Origin: an uncultured Anaerolineae bacterium
Lineage (GTDB): Bacteria; Chloroflexota; Anaerolineae; J036; Brachytrichaceae
Length of the DNA: 64,000 nt
Reading direction: 5' to 3'
NCBI GenBank assembly: GCA_937927775.1
Contig: CALBEF010000030.1
Span: forward strand, 1-64,000
The position numbers were made by a program, and so were the translations under genes. The notes under the pieces were generated by a model. The model made no database searches. It worked only from the letters and a program-made list of their open reading frames with translations, and had not been told where the DNA came from. Positions 50,054 through 59,333 of this stretch are shown here, piece after piece (positions within the stretch are counted from its first letter, which is position 1; every line of letters begins with the position of its first letter).

Positions 50054-52489
50054 CTATAGCGCCTCGATCGCCGGCTGCCACGCCAGCGCAACCAGGTCCA
50101 CAAAGATGTCGCTCTTGCGCGGCGACACCGGCGTCTGCGTCACATCATCCAATGCCGCCAGCCAGCGACTGTTGACCGTCTCCAGCGCCAGCTTATATTC
50201 AGCCCCAATGCGCTCCAGGTCGGCGGTCAATTTGGCGATCACGTCCTCCGACTCTTTCACTTCTTCCTCGGCCGCCAAAGTGGCCCGCCTTTTCCAGGCG
50301 CCCCATGACACAGCCCGCCCGGTGCTGCGCTTGTTCCGGCCGATCACAAAGTTGAACACCGACTCGACATTGGTCAGCAGCTCCTCGCGTTTGCGCGCGT
50401 CCAGCTCGGTGCGATCCATGCTCAGTTCGCGCTGCTCGCGGGCCAGACGATCCTGAAGCGTCGCGATGCGCCGCTCGAACTGGTTGTGCACTTTGGTTGC
50501 GTCGGCGTCGCGCTTTGTTCTGGCTGCGCTCTCGCAGCGTTGGCGGAAAGCGCGCTGGTCTTCATCCGGCCGGCCATACATTCGCAGCGCGCGATTGAAC
50601 CACACATGGATCACGGCGTTCCGGTAGATGTGCTCGATCAGGGCCCGCTCGGCCTGTTTCATCCAGCGGCTGGTCAGGCCGGGCGGCAGCGCCCCGAATT
50701 TCGCTCCGGGCACAGGCGCGCGCGCCAGGGCGTTGACATCAAAGCCAGACACGGTTTGCGCCTGCGTGAAATCGGGCGTTGGCGTCAACTGGCGCAACGG
50801 CAACAGGTAGGTGTAACGTTGATTGCTGGTGACGCCGCTGGCGCGATCGGCGAAGCGCACGCTGGCGCTTGCCAGCAGAAAAGGCTGATAGACAGCGCCT
50901 GTGGTTTGCCCGGCGCCGGCCGGCAAAAACACTTCGCGCACATCGGGCGGCAGGGCCGGCCGGCCTGTGGTTGTTGAGCGCGCCTCGCCCATCTCTGGCG
51001 CCACCTGACGTGCGGCGATCTCATGCGCAACGGCGCCGGCAGCGAGGCCGGAAGGCGCATGTTCCGGCGCAGCGCCGGTTGGCCTGAGCTGGCGCAGTTG
51101 CTCGCGCGTCAACGGCCCGCGCAGGAAACTCATCGCCCAGCGCGTGCGCAGAAAGCGCGGCTCGCCGCTGGCGGTCTGTACCAGAAAGGTGCGCGGCGGC
51201 AACACGCGCAGCGGCCCTTCGAACGTCTCGCGGTCGAAACCGATGCCGGCGGTCTCCAGACCTTCCAGCGCGCGCGCCCGATCGCGTTCGGTGCGCAGCC
51301 GGCCGATGAACCACGTCCCAATGTTGGACAGCGCCTTGTAATCCAGGTCGGCCGGGTTCTGCGTGGCCATGAACACGCCCAGCCCCGCCGCGCGGCCCTG
51401 CTTCACCAGCGTCATCAGCGGCGTTTTGGTGGGCGGGTTGCGCGAGGGCGGCAGGTAGCCGAACACCTCGTCGAAATACACCAGACAGCGCAGCGTCGAT
51501 GTGCCGGTGTGCGAGCGCATCCACAGAACCAGTTGGGAAAGCAGCAGTGTCACAAAGAACTGGCGCTCGGCGTCGCCCAGGTGCGCCAGATAGAACACAT
51601 TGGCCGGCGTCTTGCCGGCCGGGTTGAGGCTGCCCGGCTCGCGCGCCGGCTTCACCAGATTGGAAATGTCGAGCGGCGGGCCGGATTGCCAGGCTGCGAA
51701 CGAAGGAGATGCGACCAGCGCGTTCAGCGCCATCGCCAGCTTGAAGCGATCGGCCCGGGGATAGAACACATCCATGTCGAACACGCCGATCTTGCTGACG
51801 GGCGGCTCCTGGATCATGCGAATGAGCAGCGCCATGTCGACCGGCTGGCCGGCTCGCCAGGCAGCCTCGAAAAGCGTAGCCAGCAGAATGTGCTCGCGGC
51901 TTTTCATCGGGTCGGCCTGAATGCCGGCCAGATCGAGCACCGCCGAGCAGATCTGCGCGATGCGCTCGCGCAGCATCTCCGCGCCGCTGGCCCACGGAAT
52001 GCCGGCCGGCGGGTTCAAACCCTGCAACAGGTTGACGGCCATGCCGGCGTCGCTGCCGGGCGTGAAGATGCGCACACTGGCGCGGTCGCGCAATGCCTGC
52101 GCGCGCTCCGGCCCGATCCCCGACTCCGCCAGGCCCTCGCGCCATTTGCGCGCAGTGTGGGCCGCCAGTTCATCCAGCGTGACCTGGCTGTGCGCGGCTT
52201 CGTCCTCCGTCAGCCACGGCTTAAAGTCGGATGGCGCCAGGGCGGGGAAGGTGAGCGCCAGATTGGTGATGTCGCCTTTGGGGTCGATGATGATGAGCGG
52301 GATGCCCTGCAGGAGCAGTTCTTCCAGCACACTGATGCCCAGGCCGGTCTTGCCGGTGCCGGTCATGCCCAGGCACACCGCGTGCGTAATGAGATCCCGT
52401 AATGTGATCGTGAACGGCGCGTCGGTCGTTTGTTGGCTCGATGGGAAGAACTCCCGGCCCAGATAGAGTTTTCCAGGTTGGTCGATCAT
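50054..52489 (-). CDS. HerA/VirB4-like ATPase (DUF87-type) with coiled-coil C-terminus
   Basis: The 811-residue protein starts at MIDQPGKLYLGREF (52489); the track start lies inside birA. Walker A is GMTGTGKTGLGIS, followed by IPLIIIDPKGDITNLAL. Walker B is RCLVYFDEVFGYLPP, and ATQNPADLDYKALSNIGTWF with RLRTERDRARALEGL is typical of HerA-like ATPases. The C-terminal ~250 residues form a charged coiled coil ending in a conserved domain. HerA relatives pump DNA or process ends with NurA; no nurA is present, so this belongs to the stand-alone type, role unknown. Confidence 0.85.
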   Translation of the reverse strand: MIDQPGKLYLGREFFPSSQQTTDAPFTITLRDLITHAVCLGMTGTGKTGLGISVLEELLLQGIPLIIIDPKGDITNLALTFPALAPSDFKPWLTEDEAAHSQVTLDELAAHTARKWREGLAESGIGPERAQALRDRASVRIFTPGSDAGMAVNLLQGLNPPAGIPWASGAEMLRERIAQICSAVLDLAGIQADPMKSREHILLATLFEAAWRAGQPVDMALLIRMIQEPPVSKIGVFDMDVFYPRADRFKLAMALNALVASPSFAAWQSGPPLDISNLVKPAREPGSLNPAGKTPANVFYLAHLGDAERQFFVTLLLSQLVLWMRSHTGTSTLRCLVYFDEVFGYLPPSRNPPTKTPLMTLVKQGRAAGLGVFMATQNPADLDYKALSNIGTWFIGRLRTERDRARALEGLETAGIGFDRETFEGPLRVLPPRTFLVQTASGEPRFLRTRWAMSFLRGPLTREQLRQLRPTGAAPEHAPSGLAAGAVAHEIAARQVAPEMGEARSTTTGRPALPPDVREVFLPAGAGQTTGAVYQPFLLASASVRFADRASGVTSNQRYTYLLPLRQLTPTPDFTQAQTVSGFDVNALARAPVPGAKFGALPPGLTSRWMKQAERALIEHIYRNAVIHVWFNRALRMYGRPDEDQRAFRQRCESAARTKRDADATKVHNQFERRIATLQDRLAREQRELSMDRTELDARKREELLTNVESVFNFVIGRNKRSTGRAVSWGAWKRRATLAAEEEVKESEDVIAKLTADLERIGAEYKLALETVNSRWLAALDDVTQTPVSPRKSDIFVDLVALAWQPAIEAL

Positions 52490-52608
52490 GACAGGTTTTT
52501 CGGCGTCAGCGTTGGGGTGTAAGCGACTGGCGCACGGCTTGAACACTTCACGCGCCGATGCGCATTTGCACAAATGTTCCAACTTCAGAGGATGATAACA
52601 TGCCGCAG

Positions 52609-53361
52609 TCAGACCTGCCGCGCCAGATCGCCAAATCGGGCCGCCACTTCGCCCTGGCCGGTTGCAACGATCAGGCTGCCGTCCTCTTCGACGCGAATGG
52701 CGCGGCCGCAAACGACACCCTGGTCGGCCTCGATCTCGACCTGCTTGCCCAGTGTCTCGACGTGGCGGGCGTACTCGCCGGCCGGGCTGCGCTGCCCGCG
52801 CGCCAGTTCGTTCTGCCGCTCGCCGACGCGCCGCAGGAGTGACGCCAGGATGCGCTCGCGGTCGAGCGGAATGCCGAATTCGCGCCACAGGCTGGTGGCG
52901 CGCTGTTGCACCTCGGCCGGCGCGTCGTCAAAGCGCGTGTTGACATTCAGGCCGATGCCCAGCACCGCATAATCGAAGCGTTCGCCGGTGATGGATGACT
53001 CCACCAGAATGCCGCACACTTTGCGCCCATTCAGAAGCACATCGTTGAACCACTTGATGGCGGCGGAGAACGGTGTCGCAGTTGCGGCATCTCTCAGATC
53101 TTCGAGGGTGTCAATGACGGCAAGCGCCGCCGACATGGTGATCCAGCCGGCCTGCGCGGGCGCCAGGCGCGGGCGCAGCACCAGCGACAGATACAACGAC
53201 TGGCCGGGCGGCGAATACCACCCGTGGCCGGCGCGCCCCCGCCCGGCAGTTTGCGCGTCGGCCAGAACGACCGTCCCCTCCGGCGCGCCGCGCTCGGCGA
53301 GTTGGCGCGCCACGTCCATCGTCGAGGTAACGACGGTGTGCCGCGTGATGTGGAACTGCAT
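52609..53361 (-). CDS. birA: Biotin-[acetyl-CoA-carboxylase] ligase, class I
   Basis: The 250-residue enzyme activates biotin as biotinyl-AMP and attaches it to BCCP lysine. Motifs are VVTSTMDVARQLAERG, TAGRGRAGHGWYSPPGQSLY (biotin-AMP loop), IKWFNDVLLNGRKVCGILVE and VLGIGLNVN. There is no N-terminal DNA-binding domain, so it cannot act as a repressor. The common KWPND motif reads KWFND. It is 30 nt downstream of the amidohydrolase-CYTH gene. Confidence 0.92.
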   Translation of the reverse strand: MQFHITRHTVVTSTMDVARQLAERGAPEGTVVLADAQTAGRGRAGHGWYSPPGQSLYLSLVLRPRLAPAQAGWITMSAALAVIDTLEDLRDAATATPFSAAIKWFNDVLLNGRKVCGILVESSITGERFDYAVLGIGLNVNTRFDDAPAEVQQRATSLWREFGIPLDRERILASLLRRVGERQNELARGQRSPAGEYARHVETLGKQVEIEADQGVVCGRAIRVEEDGSLIVATGQGEVAARFGDLARQV

Positions 53362-53391
53362 GGTTCGCGCCTGCGGGAGAATCAGTCCCGC

Positions 53392-55386
53392 TTACCCTTC
53401 CGCAATCTCCACATACTCTTCGCGCACGAGCGCGTCGTCGGGAACGCCAAAATAGTCGAGCAGTTTTCCGATGATGTCTGCCTTGCGCGCAGCGTCTCTG
53501 GGGCTCCAGGTGCGGCTCTTGATCTCGAGGAAATAGCCGTTGCGCTTTGGCTCGATCATCTGATCGATGTTGATGAAGAGGTTCTCGTCCTCGAAGATGA
53601 CCTCCCAGCGCAGGCGGTCCTTCTCGATGGTGACTTCGCGCGACGGCTGGAAGTATTCACGGTAGAAGCGCAGGCTGCGATCGGCCGGCGCGATGAAGCG
53701 CGAGCGCGACATGAGCACAGAATGCGCGAACTCGCGCTCCTTCTGCGGGCCGATCAGCGTCAGCCGGTAGCGGCTGCTGACGGTGTGCCCATGCTCGTCC
53801 ACCCCGTCATCCTCTCGATAGCGCAGGCGCGACTCCTCGTTATCGAAGAAGAAGTAGGTGTCGTACTGGCGGTAGTGCACATGCCGGACGACGGCGAGCG
53901 GGCTGTTGTCTCCTGCGCCCTGGATTGCGGCAATGACGGGTTGCGCGTCGTCGAGATGGGCCTTGACCTGGATCTCGAACGACTCTTCCTGTTGCACGCC
54001 GCCGATGGCGGCCAGCTTGCTCAGCACGTCGCCTTCGCGTTCGATAAGGAAGACATCGATCTGTTTTGCCAGCGCGTTGGCGCGCCGGCGAATGTCCTCC
54101 TCGTCCAACGTGAGCAACACGCGATTGCGCATCAGCGGCCGGCCATTCACCCACACATCGCGCACATCGGTCGATTTGCCGGCGTACACGATCTGCGTGT
54201 AGACGCTGGCCGGGTCGTGTGACAGGCAAGCGTACTGCGGCGTGTTGTGCAGTCTGTCGAGTTCCAGCACAATCACGTCGGCGCGCTTGCCCGGCGTCAG
54301 CGAGCCGGTGATGTCGCCGATGTGCAGCGCGCGCGCGCCTTCGATGGTGGCCATAGCCAGCGCCGCGCGCGCCGGCACGGTGACGGGGTCGCGCGTGCTG
54401 CCTTTCGCCAACAGCGCCGCCAGCCGCATCTCCTCGAAGTGATCCAGGTCGTTGTTGCTGGCCGGGCCGTCGGTGCCGATGCCAACGTGCAGGCCGGCTG
54501 CCAGCATCTGGGTGACGTTGGCGATGCCGCTGGCCAGCTTGAGGTTGGCGGTCGGGTTGTGCGCCACAGTGGCGCCGGCGCGCTTGAGGGTGCGCATTTC
54601 GCCCTGGTCGATGGCGGTGCAGTGGGCGGCGATCACTTTGGCCTCCAGCACGCCGTGTTTTTTCACCCATGCCACCACCGGCATGCCGTTCTCGCGCCGG
54701 CAGTCCTCCACTTCCTGATAGGTCTCGCTGATGTGAATGTGCAGCGGCACGTCGTACTTCACGGCTATCTCGGCGCAGCGCCGCATGAGCGCCCCGCTGC
54801 ACGTGTAGGGCGCGTGCGGCGCAACCACCGGCACGATCAGCGGATGCCCTTTCCATTTCTGGATCAGCGCCTCGCACGCTTCGAGGCTGTCTTCGTATGA
54901 CGCCGCGTCGGGCGTCGGGTACTGCATGATGGTCTGCGAGCACAGCGCGCGCATGCCGGCGTCGGCGATGGTCTGGGCGATGGTGTCCTCGAAGTAGTAC
55001 ATGTCGTTGACGCATGTGACGCCGCTGCGGATCATCTCTGCGCAGGCCAGTTGCGCGCCGAGCGCGACGAATTCCGGCGAGACGAAATGGCGCTCGACCG
55101 GCAGCATGTAGCCATACAGCCACACATCGAGCCGGCGGTCGTCGGCCAGTCCGCGCAGCAACGTCATCGGCACGTGCGTGTGCGCATTGATGAGGCCGGG
55201 CATGATGACGCAGCCGGCGCAATCGACGACCTCGCTCGCCTGATAGCGCGCGCAGATCTCGGCGGACGGGCCGGCGGCGACGATGGCGTCGCCTGCGATG
55301 GCGACAGCGCCGGCGGGGCACAGCGAGAAGCTGTCGTCCATCGTCACCACAATGCCGTTGGTGAGGAGAGTGTCTACCTGCTGCAT
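53392..55386 (-). CDS. Amidohydrolase (MTA/SAH deaminase-like) fused to a CYTH domain
   Basis: The 664-residue protein starts at MQQVDTLLTNGIVVTMDD (55386). Residues 1-~430 are an amidohydrolase like 5'-methylthioadenosine/S-adenosylhomocysteine deaminase, with metal ligands in NAHTHVPMTLLRG (H69, H71), PLHIHISETYQ, IAAHCTAID and GTDGPASNND. Residues ~468-664 form a CYTH triphosphate-tunnel domain: FEIQVKAHL (ExExK with the middle Glu changed to Gln), SRLRYREDD, RYRLTL, LRWEVIFEDENLFINIDQM and GYFLEIKSRTWS. The fusion is in one uninterrupted frame. A TATAAC box lies 6 nt before the ATG. Confidence 0.88.
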   Translation of the reverse strand: MQQVDTLLTNGIVVTMDDSFSLCPAGAVAIAGDAIVAAGPSAEICARYQASEVVDCAGCVIMPGLINAHTHVPMTLLRGLADDRRLDVWLYGYMLPVERHFVSPEFVALGAQLACAEMIRSGVTCVNDMYYFEDTIAQTIADAGMRALCSQTIMQYPTPDAASYEDSLEACEALIQKWKGHPLIVPVVAPHAPYTCSGALMRRCAEIAVKYDVPLHIHISETYQEVEDCRRENGMPVVAWVKKHGVLEAKVIAAHCTAIDQGEMRTLKRAGATVAHNPTANLKLASGIANVTQMLAAGLHVGIGTDGPASNNDLDHFEEMRLAALLAKGSTRDPVTVPARAALAMATIEGARALHIGDITGSLTPGKRADVIVLELDRLHNTPQYACLSHDPASVYTQIVYAGKSTDVRDVWVNGRPLMRNRVLLTLDEEDIRRRANALAKQIDVFLIEREGDVLSKLAAIGGVQQEESFEIQVKAHLDDAQPVIAAIQGAGDNSPLAVVRHVHYRQYDTYFFFDNEESRLRYREDDGVDEHGHTVSSRYRLTLIGPQKEREFAHSVLMSRSRFIAPADRSLRFYREYFQPSREVTIEKDRLRWEVIFEDENLFINIDQMIEPKRNGYFLEIKSRTWSPRDAARKADIIGKLLDYFGVPDDALVREEYVEIAEG

Positions 55387-55702
55387 GAGGCAGTTATAGC
55401 ATACCCATGGCCGTGCCTGGCTGTGCGCGGGTGTATTGCTCTGTGGGGGCATGTTGCCGGGTTGACGTTGCGCGCGCGGATCATATCCGGGGATTCATCC
55501 GCCGCGCAAATCAGCGGATTGCCCCTGCCGGGAAATGCTCCCTAATTTCCAGCCGATTCCGTGTCTGTCTGCATGAGCCGCCTTCTCGTATCTGTGTTCT
55601 GGGTGGTGCGCGATATGCAGAAGCCGGCTAGAAACCGCTTAAATGTGGTCCGACGTGTCTCGGTGTCTCGCCATAACGACCCGGAGCATGTAAAATCAGG
55701 CC
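55387..55702. other. 316-bp divergent promoter region
   Basis: This separates the divergent amidohydrolase-CYTH and FHA-winged-helix genes. Apart from -10-like boxes beside each start codon (minus TATAAC at 55393-55398; plus TAAAAT at 55691-55696) I see no gene, repeat or riboswitch-like fold. Track ORFs here have no family resemblance. Confidence 0.5.
55691..55696 (+). promoter_or_regulatory. -10 box 6 nt before the FHA protein start
   Basis: TAAAAT (55691-55696) ends 6 nt before ATG 55703, another leaderless-type arrangement. Confidence 0.4.
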
Positions 55703-56461
55703 ATGAGCTCGCCACGCGACTCGGTCACACCCACACTTGCAGCCATCCTGCAGGCTACGCATCAGCCTGACCAGCGCATTATGCTGCGCGCCCCCAGTGT
55801 GCGGATTGGGCGCGGCGTGACCGGCGCTTATGACATCATCATTCAGCCGGATGATGTGTCTGTGTCGCGCGAGCATGCCTACCTGGTGCTGGAAACGAAC
55901 GTCTGGGTTTTCCACGACACCAGCCGGAATGGGAGCTACGTAAACGGGGAATTGGTGAAAGGACGGCGCGTGGCGCTCAAGCCGGGTGATCGCATCCAGA
56001 TCGGCAAGACCTTCGACTACACATTCAGGATCATCAGCCCGACCTATGAGATGCAGCTCGATCCCGAAGTGCCCAGAGACCTGGGTCAACCGTTGTCGGG
56101 AGGGACTGAATCGCCACCGAGCAAGACAGGCATCTGGATCAGCCCAAGCGCCGCCGTGTGGCGCGACGGCGCCGTTTTGCCGGCCATGCTTTCGCGCACG
56201 GAGTATCGCTTGCTCAAGTTTCTGGCCCGCCGGCCCGGCGATGTGTGTGACTACGATTCCGTCATCCGCGCTGTATGGGGAAGCCCGCGCGAAAAGGACA
56301 GCCTGCACGAGCTGATCTATCGCGTGCGACGCAAGATCGAGCCTGATCCCTCCATGCCGCGCTATCTCATCATCCGCTCCGGTATCGGCGTGGTGTTCTT
56401 TCCGCAGGGGGCCGACGCCAACGGCGCGGCGCCCGAGGCGTCGCCAACCGATGGCGCGTGA
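55703..56461 (+). CDS. FHA domain-winged helix DNA-binding protein
   Basis: The 252-residue protein has an N-terminal FHA phosphothreonine-binding domain (SVRIGRG, DVSVSREHAYLVLE, DTSRNGSYVNGELV, LKPGDRIQIG) and an OmpR-type winged helix from ~residue 150 (LSRTEYRLLKFLARRPGDV, IYRVRRKIEPDPSMPRYL, IRSGIGVVFF). There is no receiver domain, so control may come through Ser/Thr phosphorylation of a partner or of itself. No kinase gene is adjacent. Target genes are unknown; the divergent amidohydrolase-CYTH gene is the obvious candidate. Confidence 0.88.
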   Translation: MSSPRDSVTPTLAAILQATHQPDQRIMLRAPSVRIGRGVTGAYDIIIQPDDVSVSREHAYLVLETNVWVFHDTSRNGSYVNGELVKGRRVALKPGDRIQIGKTFDYTFRIISPTYEMQLDPEVPRDLGQPLSGGTESPPSKTGIWISPSAAVWRDGAVLPAMLSRTEYRLLKFLARRPGDVCDYDSVIRAVWGSPREKDSLHELIYRVRRKIEPDPSMPRYLIIRSGIGVVFFPQGADANGAAPEASPTDGA

Positions 56462-56472
56462 GATCGCCGGCC

Positions 56473-57159
56473 TTATTCCCACTTGACGCGCAGCACGCAG
56501 GGCCTGTGGGTCAGGTGGCCCACCAGGCGTTGTGAGATTTCGCCGGCCCGGCGCTGTTTGAACTCCAGGTCGAACTTCAGCGTGCGTTGTTGAAGCCGCA
56601 GGTCGTGTTCCAGTTCGATGTGCAGCACGCGCACGCCGAAGCCCTCGATCTCGCGCCGGATGCCTTCGCTGGGCGTGTCGTCGTCGAGCGTTGTGGTGAG
56701 TGAAAGCGAAGCATATCGCTCCACGCCGATGAGCCGATCGAACCAGGGCAGCGACAGCACAACGATCAGCGCGACTCCCAGCCCGATCAGCCCCAGGACA
56801 ATGTAGCCGCTGCCGTAGGCCAGACCCAGGATGGTCACGTACCACAGGACGGCGGCAGTGGTCAGCCCGCGCACGAGATTGCCCTGGCGCAGAATGGTGC
56901 CGGCGCCGAGGAATCCCATGCCAGTGAGCACGCCGGCGGCCAGCCGGGCCGGATCGGGGCGCCAGTCTATGCTGGTCGTCGAGGCTCCGGCGTACCAGAA
57001 CTCTGACAGCAGGGCTGCCATCGCCGCTGCCACGCACACCAGCGTGGTGGTGCGCAAACCGGCCGGGCGGCCGCGACTCTCGCGCTCCAGGCCCAGGATC
57101 AGTCCGGTCACGACCGCAGCGCCCATGCGCAACAGCACAGCGTCAATTGGCAGCGGCAT
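56473..57159 (-). CDS. MgtC/SapB-family membrane protein
   Basis: The 228-residue protein has an N-terminal MgtC domain with GLILGLERESRGRPAGLRTT and GVLTGMGFLGAGTILRQG, four to five membrane segments, and a C-terminal cytoplasmic ACT-like domain. MgtC proteins are linked to growth at low magnesium and to control of membrane ATPases. The start is ATG 57159 (MPLPIDAVLLRMG). It is convergent with the FHA gene and 98 nt downstream of the RNase J gene. The gap there contains CCACAAAGGG-like repeats. Confidence 0.88.
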   Translation of the reverse strand: MPLPIDAVLLRMGAAVVTGLILGLERESRGRPAGLRTTTLVCVAAAMAALLSEFWYAGASTTSIDWRPDPARLAAGVLTGMGFLGAGTILRQGNLVRGLTTAAVLWYVTILGLAYGSGYIVLGLIGLGVALIVVLSLPWFDRLIGVERYASLSLTTTLDDDTPSEGIRREIEGFGVRVLHIELEHDLRLQQRTLKFDLEFKQRRAGEISQRLVGHLTHRPCVLRVKWE

Positions 57160-57257
57160 ACCTGTTATCACACCACAAAGGGTCGAAGAACACAAAGAGG
57201 ATCAGGACAGGGATCAGGTTCCCTTTGTGTCCTTTGTTCCCTTGCAGGGCCAGGCGC

Positions 57258-58907
57258 TTACACGACGACCGGGATCACCATGGGCCGGCGCCGGGTTTCG
57301 CCATACACGAACTTGTTCAGCGCGTCCACCGCCTTTTCCTTGAGCACGGCGTCGCTGGTGGTCCCGTTCAGGCTCTTCAGCCCCTCGCGCACCGATTGCG
57401 CCATCGTCTTGATGAAGTCCTCGGAATCCTTCGTGTAGACGAAGCCGCGCGTGATGATCTCCGGATCGCCGGCCAGTCCGCCCTGCGGGTCGCGGCGCAT
57501 GACCAGCAGGATGAAGCCGTCGCGGGCCAGCATTTCGCGGTCACGAATCACGACCGGCCCGATATCGCCCACGCCGCTGCCGTCGATGAACACATAGCCG
57601 CCTGGAATGCGGTCGAGCTTGCGCGCCTGGCCATCGGTGAACTCGACCGGCGTTCCGTTCTCGACGACGAACACATTCTCAGCCGGGATGCCGAGTTGCC
57701 GCGCCAGCCGGCCATGCGCCGTCAACATGCGCAACTCGCCGTGCACAGGAATGAAGTACTTCGGGCGCAACAGGCTGATCAGCAATTTTTGCTCTTCCTG
57801 CCGGGCATGGCCGGACACGTGCACCTGCGCCAGCGGCGAGTAGATCACGTTGGCGCCTTTCTGGAACAGGCGGTTGATGATGCGGTGCACGTATTCCTCG
57901 TTGCCAGGGATGGGATGCGCTGACAGCACGATGCTGTCGCCGGGCATGGCGTTGAGCAGTGAATGCCGGCCGGTGGCCATGCGGCCCAGCACGGCGCTTG
58001 GCTCGCCCTGTGTGCCGGTGGCCATGACGGCCACCTCGTGCGGCGGCATTTTCACGGCGTCTTCCAGTCTCACCAGCATGCCGTCGGGGATGTCCAGATA
58101 ACCCATCTTCTGGGCGATCTTGACGTTCTCCATCATGCTGGCGCCGGCGATAGCCAGCCTGCGCCCGTACATCTCGCTGATGTTCACGACCTGCTGCACG
58201 CGCGAGATGAGCGAGGCGAAGGTTGCGACAATGACGCGGCCCTCGGCGTCGCGGAACACATTTTCCAGCGCCGGCTCGATGTCGCGCTCGCTGGGGGTGA
58301 TGCCGGGTTGCTCGGCGTTGGTGCTGTCTGACAACAGCGCCAGCACGCCCCGCCCGGCAAACTCGGCCAGTTTGGCGAAGTCCGGCTTGTGACCGTCCAC
58401 CGGCGTGTGATCGAACTTGAAGTCGCCGCTGTGGACGATCAGGCCGGCCGGTGTGGTGACGCCCATCCCCACGTTGTCGGGGATGCTGTGGCACATGCGA
58501 AAGAACTCGACCTTGAAGGGGCCGATATTGGCGACGCCGTTAGTCGGCAGCGCGTTGATGGTCGTTTTATCCAGGACTTTGGCTTCCTTCAGCTTGATCT
58601 CCAGCAGCCCTTTGGTCAGCGCGGTGCAGTAGATCGGCACATTCGGGAAGTCCTTGACCACATAGGGCATGGCGCCAGTGTGATCTTCGTGACCATGTGT
58701 GACGACGATGCCGCGAACCTGGTCTCGTCTGTCTTTGAGATACGTATAGTCGGGGATAACGGCGTCGATGCCGTGCATGTCGGACTCGGGGAACATGATG
58801 CCGCCGTCCACGAGCAGGATGTTCCTGCCGTATTCGTAGGCCATCATATTCTTGCCGACTTCACCCAGACCGCCGATGGGAATCCATTTAAGCGATTGCG
58901 ATGCCAT
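57258..58907 (-). CDS. rnj: Ribonuclease J
   Basis: The 549-residue metallo-beta-lactamase/beta-CASP RNase starts MASQSLKWIPIGGLGEVGKN. Metal motifs are VVTHGHEDHTGAMPY, HSGDFKFDHTPVDG and LSDSTNAEQPG; beta-CASP motifs are IVATFASLISRVQQ, ATGTQGEPSA and VHVSGHARQEEQKL. RNase J degrades and matures RNA by 5'-to-3' exonuclease and endonuclease activity, replacing RNase E in many Gram-positive-like lineages. The C-terminal domain is complete. Confidence 0.95.
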   Translation of the reverse strand: MASQSLKWIPIGGLGEVGKNMMAYEYGRNILLVDGGIMFPESDMHGIDAVIPDYTYLKDRRDQVRGIVVTHGHEDHTGAMPYVVKDFPNVPIYCTALTKGLLEIKLKEAKVLDKTTINALPTNGVANIGPFKVEFFRMCHSIPDNVGMGVTTPAGLIVHSGDFKFDHTPVDGHKPDFAKLAEFAGRGVLALLSDSTNAEQPGITPSERDIEPALENVFRDAEGRVIVATFASLISRVQQVVNISEMYGRRLAIAGASMMENVKIAQKMGYLDIPDGMLVRLEDAVKMPPHEVAVMATGTQGEPSAVLGRMATGRHSLLNAMPGDSIVLSAHPIPGNEEYVHRIINRLFQKGANVIYSPLAQVHVSGHARQEEQKLLISLLRPKYFIPVHGELRMLTAHGRLARQLGIPAENVFVVENGTPVEFTDGQARKLDRIPGGYVFIDGSGVGDIGPVVIRDREMLARDGFILLVMRRDPQGGLAGDPEIITRGFVYTKDSEDFIKTMAQSVREGLKSLNGTTSDAVLKEKAVDALNKFVYGETRRRPMVIPVVV

Positions 58908-59333
58908 GAAAAGAAAGCGTTGTGATGCTCCTCAGTCGGGCACGGCAATACGGCGCCACTCCCGCACAGGGGGGCGGACGTGTCGCGCCCGAAAATGGCG
59001 TCCGGCGGCCTGCGGCCTCCGGCGCCTGTGTTGAAAAATGACCCACAACGCGCGCGACTGCCTCGCGCGCGTCAAAGTTCGATAGATGCCAAACACGGCG
59101 GGGACGAGTGTGGAGAATATCGGCCATAAGAATGGCTGTCAGGCCGGTCAGGCGCTGAGTCAACCAGGTCAGCAAAGCGCCGACCGATGTGCGCAAGCCA
59201 CAATGATCGTTCATGCACCGGCCGTGGCTGCGGCCAATCCACACCCCGCCCATCCAAATTACAAGCCAGTACAATCGCCTCATTATACCCTTGAATACCC
59301 TTGACTATGGAAAGCTGGAGGAGACACGAACAC
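58908..59333. other. 426-bp gap between RNase J and the FTCD-C-like gene
   Basis: Divergent promoter space. A TATAAT-like string on the minus strand (ATTATA on plus, near 59281) and a TACAAT (near 59269, plus) could be -10 boxes. The minus ORF 58888..59283 starts directly on the TATAATG but its product shows no family resemblance. No convincing gene is seen. Confidence 0.45.

Noticed and set aside
52490-52888. N-terminal extension of the HerA-like ORF to 52888
   Set aside because: The extension lies antisense-frame within birA and is low-complexity; the internal ATG at 52489 gives the normal N-terminus.
55628-57037. 469-residue minus-strand ORF over the FHA and MgtC genes
   Set aside because: It spans two well-supported genes in a shadow frame and has no domain signature.
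58888-59283. 131-residue minus-strand ORF upstream of RNase J starting on TATAATG
   Set aside because: The product has no recognisable motif, overlaps the RNase J start by 20 nt and shows no ribosome binding site.
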